From contig JAEYXM010000071.1 of NCBI GenBank assembly GCA_023428465.1, forward strand, positions 1 through 12,368: DNA of 12,368 bases, written 5' to 3'. The translations under genes were made by a program, and so were the position numbers. This document shows positions 10,208 through 12,368 of the stretch, piece by piece. The DNA is from Actinomycetes bacterium. GTDB lineage: Bacteria; Actinomycetota; Actinomycetes; Actinomycetales; Cellulomonadaceae. The notes beneath the pieces are model-generated. The model was given only the letters and a program-made list of their open reading frames with translations. It did not search any database and was not told the origin of the DNA. Position 1 is the first letter of the stretch; every line of letters begins with the position of its first letter.

Positions 10208-10549
10208 ATGACCGACGCCCTCCCGGAGCTCTCCGTCACCTACGGGGACGTCTCCCAGGCGGCGACCACGCTCGAGCAGGCGGCGGTCGACCTGCGCAAC
10301 GGCGCCCTCGGGGACGTCCCCAACGGCTTCTGGGTGTACGGCGACCCGCTCCTCGGAGTCTGCGTCCGGGTGGTGTCCGACGCCCTGGGACAGCGGCAGA
10401 CCGTTCTGGCCGGGGAGTCCGACCGCGTCGCCGCTGATCTGCGCGCGTCGCTGAGCGCCTACCAAGCCGCCGATGCCGAGGCCGCGCAGCGCCTGGAGGG
10501 CCTCGGCGGCCGTTCCCACGGCGGCGGCGGCCGGATGGTGGCGCGGTGA
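10208..10549 (+). CDS. EspC/DUF2580-like ESX-type small helical protein
   Basis: A 113-residue protein with no signal peptide or membrane segment. It reads as two helices around a Gly-rich turn: VSQAATTLEQAAVDLRNGAL (15-34), then a loop with NGFWVYGDPLLG (39-50), and a long second helix ending in RASLSAYQAADAEAAQRLEG (78-97), followed by a Gly/His tail. The YxxxDxxAAxxL ending and the size match EspC-like (DUF2580-type) proteins, relatives of WXG100 that are secreted by, or chaperone substrates of, type VII (ESX) systems. A strict WxG motif is not seen (FWVYGD is nearest). It is the first gene of a tight operon: its TGA overlaps the GTG of the WXG100-calpain gene (GTGA, 10546-10549). It probably pairs with the helical N-terminus of the next protein for secretion, an inference from such gene pairs elsewhere. 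Confidence 0.72.
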   Translation: MTDALPELSVTYGDVSQAATTLEQAAVDLRNGALGDVPNGFWVYGDPLLGVCVRVVSDALGQRQTVLAGESDRVAADLRASLSAYQAADAEAAQRLEGLGGRSHGGGGRMVAR

Positions 10550-11769
10550 CCGCCCTCGCGGGCGACCCGGCCCAGGTCAGGGTCGCCGCCGCGGCCTTCG
10601 AGACCTCAGCGACCGCGACGTCCGCTGTCGCGAGCAACGTGAGCGGAGCACAGATCGCCTCGTGGACCGGGGACGCCGGCGATGCCTTCCGCGGCGACTG
10701 GAGCGCCCTCCGCACCGACGTGAAGGACCACTCCGAGGACCTGCAGCGGGGCTCCGAGGTCCTCATGGTGCACGCGACCGAGCTCGAGACCATCAACGCA
10801 CAGGCCCTCGACGCCCTCGAACGCTGGCGCGCGGCGGCGGACCGGCTGCTCAGCCTGCCCCCCGACCTGTCCGCGTTCACCGACCTCTACCGCGCCCAGG
10901 CGGACCTGCGCCATGCGATCGACCTCCGGGTCCGCCTGTCCCAGCGGACCGCGGACAACCTGTACGGCCTCATCTCTGCCGACGCCGCCGAGGTCGAGGG
11001 GTACACGTGGCCCCCCGCGGGCTGGCCGGCCGGCGGCTCATGGGCCGACGACCCGTTGCCCTCGACGATCCTCGACGACGCGACGTTCGACCCGGAGGAC
11101 GTCAGCCAGGGTGGCATCGGCGACTGCTACGTCATCTCCACGGTGATGGCCCTCATGCAGACCCCCGAGGGGGACGCCCTCCTCCGCGAGAACATCCGGT
11201 GGGACTCCGTGCGCGAGGGCTACTGGGTGACCCTGTACGTCGACGGGAAGCCGACGCCGATCTTCATCGACCACGCCCTGCACGAGGGCGCCCTCGAGGA
11301 CGGCGGGCCGGGCATCGTGAGCCTCTACGAGGCCGCGTTCAGCGAGTACGAGTCCTGGGCGACCTTGAGCGGCGGCTCGGCGCACGACGTCTTCCCGGTG
11401 ATCGCCGGGACGGACGCGGAGCGCATCAACTGGGACGCGGGCGACGGCGGCACCTGGGACCCGGGGCCGGCCAGGGAGGCCCTCGACGACGGCGGGTACG
11501 TCGTCGCCTCGTCGCACCCGACCGACGACCCGGCGCCCACGATCCAGGTCACGAAGCAGAACGCCGACGGGTCCACGTACACGACCGACGTGAGGATCGT
11601 GGGCCCGCACGCGTACACGGTGGCCGGCGTCGAGGCCGACGGCTCCGTCTGGGTCATGAACCCCTGGGGGCAAGGGAACTCCTACGACGACGGCGGGCCG
11701 TTCCTCGTGTCGGCGGAGGACTTCGAGGAGCTCTTCCGTGCCGTGTCCATCAGTGAGGGGCTGTCGTGA
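10546..11769 (+). CDS. WXG100-like domain fused to a calpain-like cysteine peptidase; candidate type VII-secreted effector/toxin
   Basis: A 407-residue two-part protein. Residues 1-105 are helical and WXG100-like, with a WxG turn in ASWTGDAGDAFRGDW (38-52, W40-G42). A helical spacer runs to about 150 and a Pro/Trp-rich linker follows (153-170). Residues about 175-400 form a calpain (peptidase C2)-like domain: nucleophile block VSQGGIGDCYVISTVMAL (Cys194), the middle block SLYEAAFSEYE (259-269), His355 in GPHAYTVAGV and Asn372 in MNPWG. The catalytic triad is thus intact. There is no signal peptide, as expected for ESX substrates. It starts with GTG in a GTGA overlap with the EspC-like gene and ends in a GTGA overlap with the next. 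Calpain-like peptidases are known among polymorphic-toxin domains. With the peptidase at the C-terminus and no further toxin domain behind it, the peptidase is itself the likely effector. Function and target are inferred. Confidence 0.85.
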   Translation: MTALAGDPAQVRVAAAAFETSATATSAVASNVSGAQIASWTGDAGDAFRGDWSALRTDVKDHSEDLQRGSEVLMVHATELETINAQALDALERWRAAADRLLSLPPDLSAFTDLYRAQADLRHAIDLRVRLSQRTADNLYGLISADAAEVEGYTWPPAGWPAGGSWADDPLPSTILDDATFDPEDVSQGGIGDCYVISTVMALMQTPEGDALLRENIRWDSVREGYWVTLYVDGKPTPIFIDHALHEGALEDGGPGIVSLYEAAFSEYESWATLSGGSAHDVFPVIAGTDAERINWDAGDGGTWDPGPAREALDDGGYVVASSHPTDDPAPTIQVTKQNADGSTYTTDVRIVGPHAYTVAGVEADGSVWVMNPWGQGNSYDDGGPFLVSAEDFEELFRAVSISEGLS

Positions 11770-12041
11770 CGGAGAAGCTGCTGGTCGACGTCGGGGCGCA
11801 GCACCTGGGCGACCCCCGCCTCGCCGTCGTCGCCCTGGGCACCGACGAGGAGGGCCGGTACGCGGCGGTCGCGATCGGCTCCCACCCGCACGCCGCCCAC
11901 GTGCGGCTGCGGGTCGGCCGGCCCCACGACCTCGGTGACGGCCGCGCCCTGCACCTCGTGGGCATCGCGCCGGAGGGCTACCGACCCTCGGTCGCCCTGA
12001 TGGTCTCCGACGGGGACCCGGACGGACCGGTCGCTCCGTGA
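11766..12041 (+). CDS. Small beta-rich protein of unknown function; candidate immunity factor
   Basis: A 91-residue soluble protein with no cysteine, signal peptide or membrane segment. It reads as alternating short strands (LLVDVG, LAVVALG, YAAVAIGS, VRLRVGRPHDLGDGRALHLV, SVALMVSD), suggesting a small beta barrel or sandwich. The arrangement, a strand-rich body with an LRVG...DG...LHLVGI stretch near 47-67, weakly recalls small unnamed actinobacterial beta proteins (DUF6406-like), but I do not assign it. It starts with GTG in a GTGA overlap with the WXG100-calpain gene, with GAGGGG five bases upstream, and ends in another GTGA overlap with the next gene. Position directly after a toxin-like gene is where immunity proteins usually lie. 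That role is inferred from place and size only; it could also be a chaperone or unrelated. Confidence 0.75.
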   Translation: MTEKLLVDVGAQHLGDPRLAVVALGTDEEGRYAAVAIGSHPHAAHVRLRVGRPHDLGDGRALHLVGIAPEGYRPSVALMVSDGDPDGPVAP

Positions 12042-12368
12042 GCACTCCACTGCCCCGGGCGCTCGCCTGGTCGATCGGCGGCGTCGCAGCGCTCGTGGTC
12101 GTCGCGGTGCTGGTCGCGGTGCTCGGCGGATCAGGTGCACCTGTCGCCGAGCCCACGGCGTCGAGCACGCCGAAGCCGACCGGGACGCCCTCGCCCACCA
12201 CGGACCCCACGCAGGAGCCGACCCCGACCACGGCGCCGCCAGATGGGCTCGCCTTCGACCCCGCGCGCCCGACCTTCACGTTCGGCGTCGAGGAGGGGGC
12301 CGCCGTCTCGGTGAACGGCCTGCTCATCGACGACGTCGGTGTCTCGCCGATCGACCACGTCACGTACT
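12038..12368 (+). CDS. Membrane-anchored protein with Pro/Thr-rich linker, cut by the window edge
   Basis: The first 110 codons of an open frame that runs off the right end. After VSTPLPRALAWS comes one hydrophobic segment (about 10-30), then a low-complexity Thr/Pro/Ser linker (about 37-68: repeated TPKPT, TPSPTT, EPTPTT). A folded part follows (DPARPTFTFGVEEGAAVSVNG..., from about 70), whose remainder is missing. The short N-terminus with a single hydrophobic stretch fits a type II-like membrane anchor with the linker outside, or a signal sequence. The GTG at 12038 overlaps the previous stop (GTGA). GGACGG upstream is a weak ribosome binding site. It belongs to the effector operon by coupling. 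It may be a surface partner, receptor or membrane immunity protein. No family is recognised from the visible part. Confidence 0.72.
   Translation, partial: MSTPLPRALAWSIGGVAALVVVAVLVAVLGGSGAPVAEPTASSTPKPTGTPSPTTDPTQEPTPTTAPPDGLAFDPARPTFTFGVEEGAAVSVNGLLIDDVGVSPIDHVTY

Noticed and set aside
11038..12363. Minus-strand open frame of about 440 codons opposite the calpain operon
   Set aside because: The plus strand holds an intact catalytic triad and coupled genes. The minus frame is Arg/Gly/Pro-rich without motif.

Overview
The window is very GC-rich double-stranded bacterial DNA (a 60-base row hand-counted at 9481-9540 is about 78% GC) with GTG starts, 4-base start/stop overlaps and several starts that look leaderless. 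Together with a SigE-type sigma factor style, a long LigA and EspC/WXG100-type proteins, this points to an actinobacterium, most likely of the Micrococcales (Cellulomonas-like). The genus is an inference from protein character, not something the sequence proves.

Left part (1-1385): a minus-strand pair, a SigE-type sigma factor and a membrane protein likely to be its anti-sigma/sensor, joined by an ATGA overlap. This stretch is clearly poorer in GC (rows 61-120 and 421-480 are each about 53%). It ends abruptly next to the severed 3' tail of a plus-strand LuxR/NarL-type response regulator gene (about 1197-1385). I read this as an acquired module that replaced or interrupted the regulator gene.

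Central part (1363-8889), all on the minus strand. In transcription order: a cysteine desulfurase (7693-8889), a second SigE-type sigma factor with its membrane partner (ATGA overlap), the tRNA 2-thiouridylase MnmA, NAD-dependent DNA ligase LigA, a GNAT acetyltransferase coupled to ligA by ATGA, and a conserved 143-residue protein of unknown function. The desulfurase plausibly supplies sulfur to MnmA for the wobble-uridine thiolation of tRNA, so the sigma/membrane pair sits in the middle of a sulfur-transfer locus.

Right part (9166-12368), all on the plus strand, divergent from the block above across a 276-base gap in which I recognise no gene. First is an aminoglycoside-phosphotransferase-fold kinase. 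Then comes a tight four-gene operon: an EspC-like ESX-type small helical protein, a protein with a WXG100-like N-terminus fused to a calpain-like cysteine peptidase with its Cys-His-Asn triad intact, a 91-residue unknown protein, and a membrane-anchored Pro/Thr-linker protein cut by the window edge. The last three genes each begin in a GTGA overlap with the gene before. This looks like a type VII secretion-linked effector or polymorphic toxin cassette, with the 91-residue protein or the membrane protein as candidate immunity factor. It is the most interesting system here. No secretion machinery is visible in the window.
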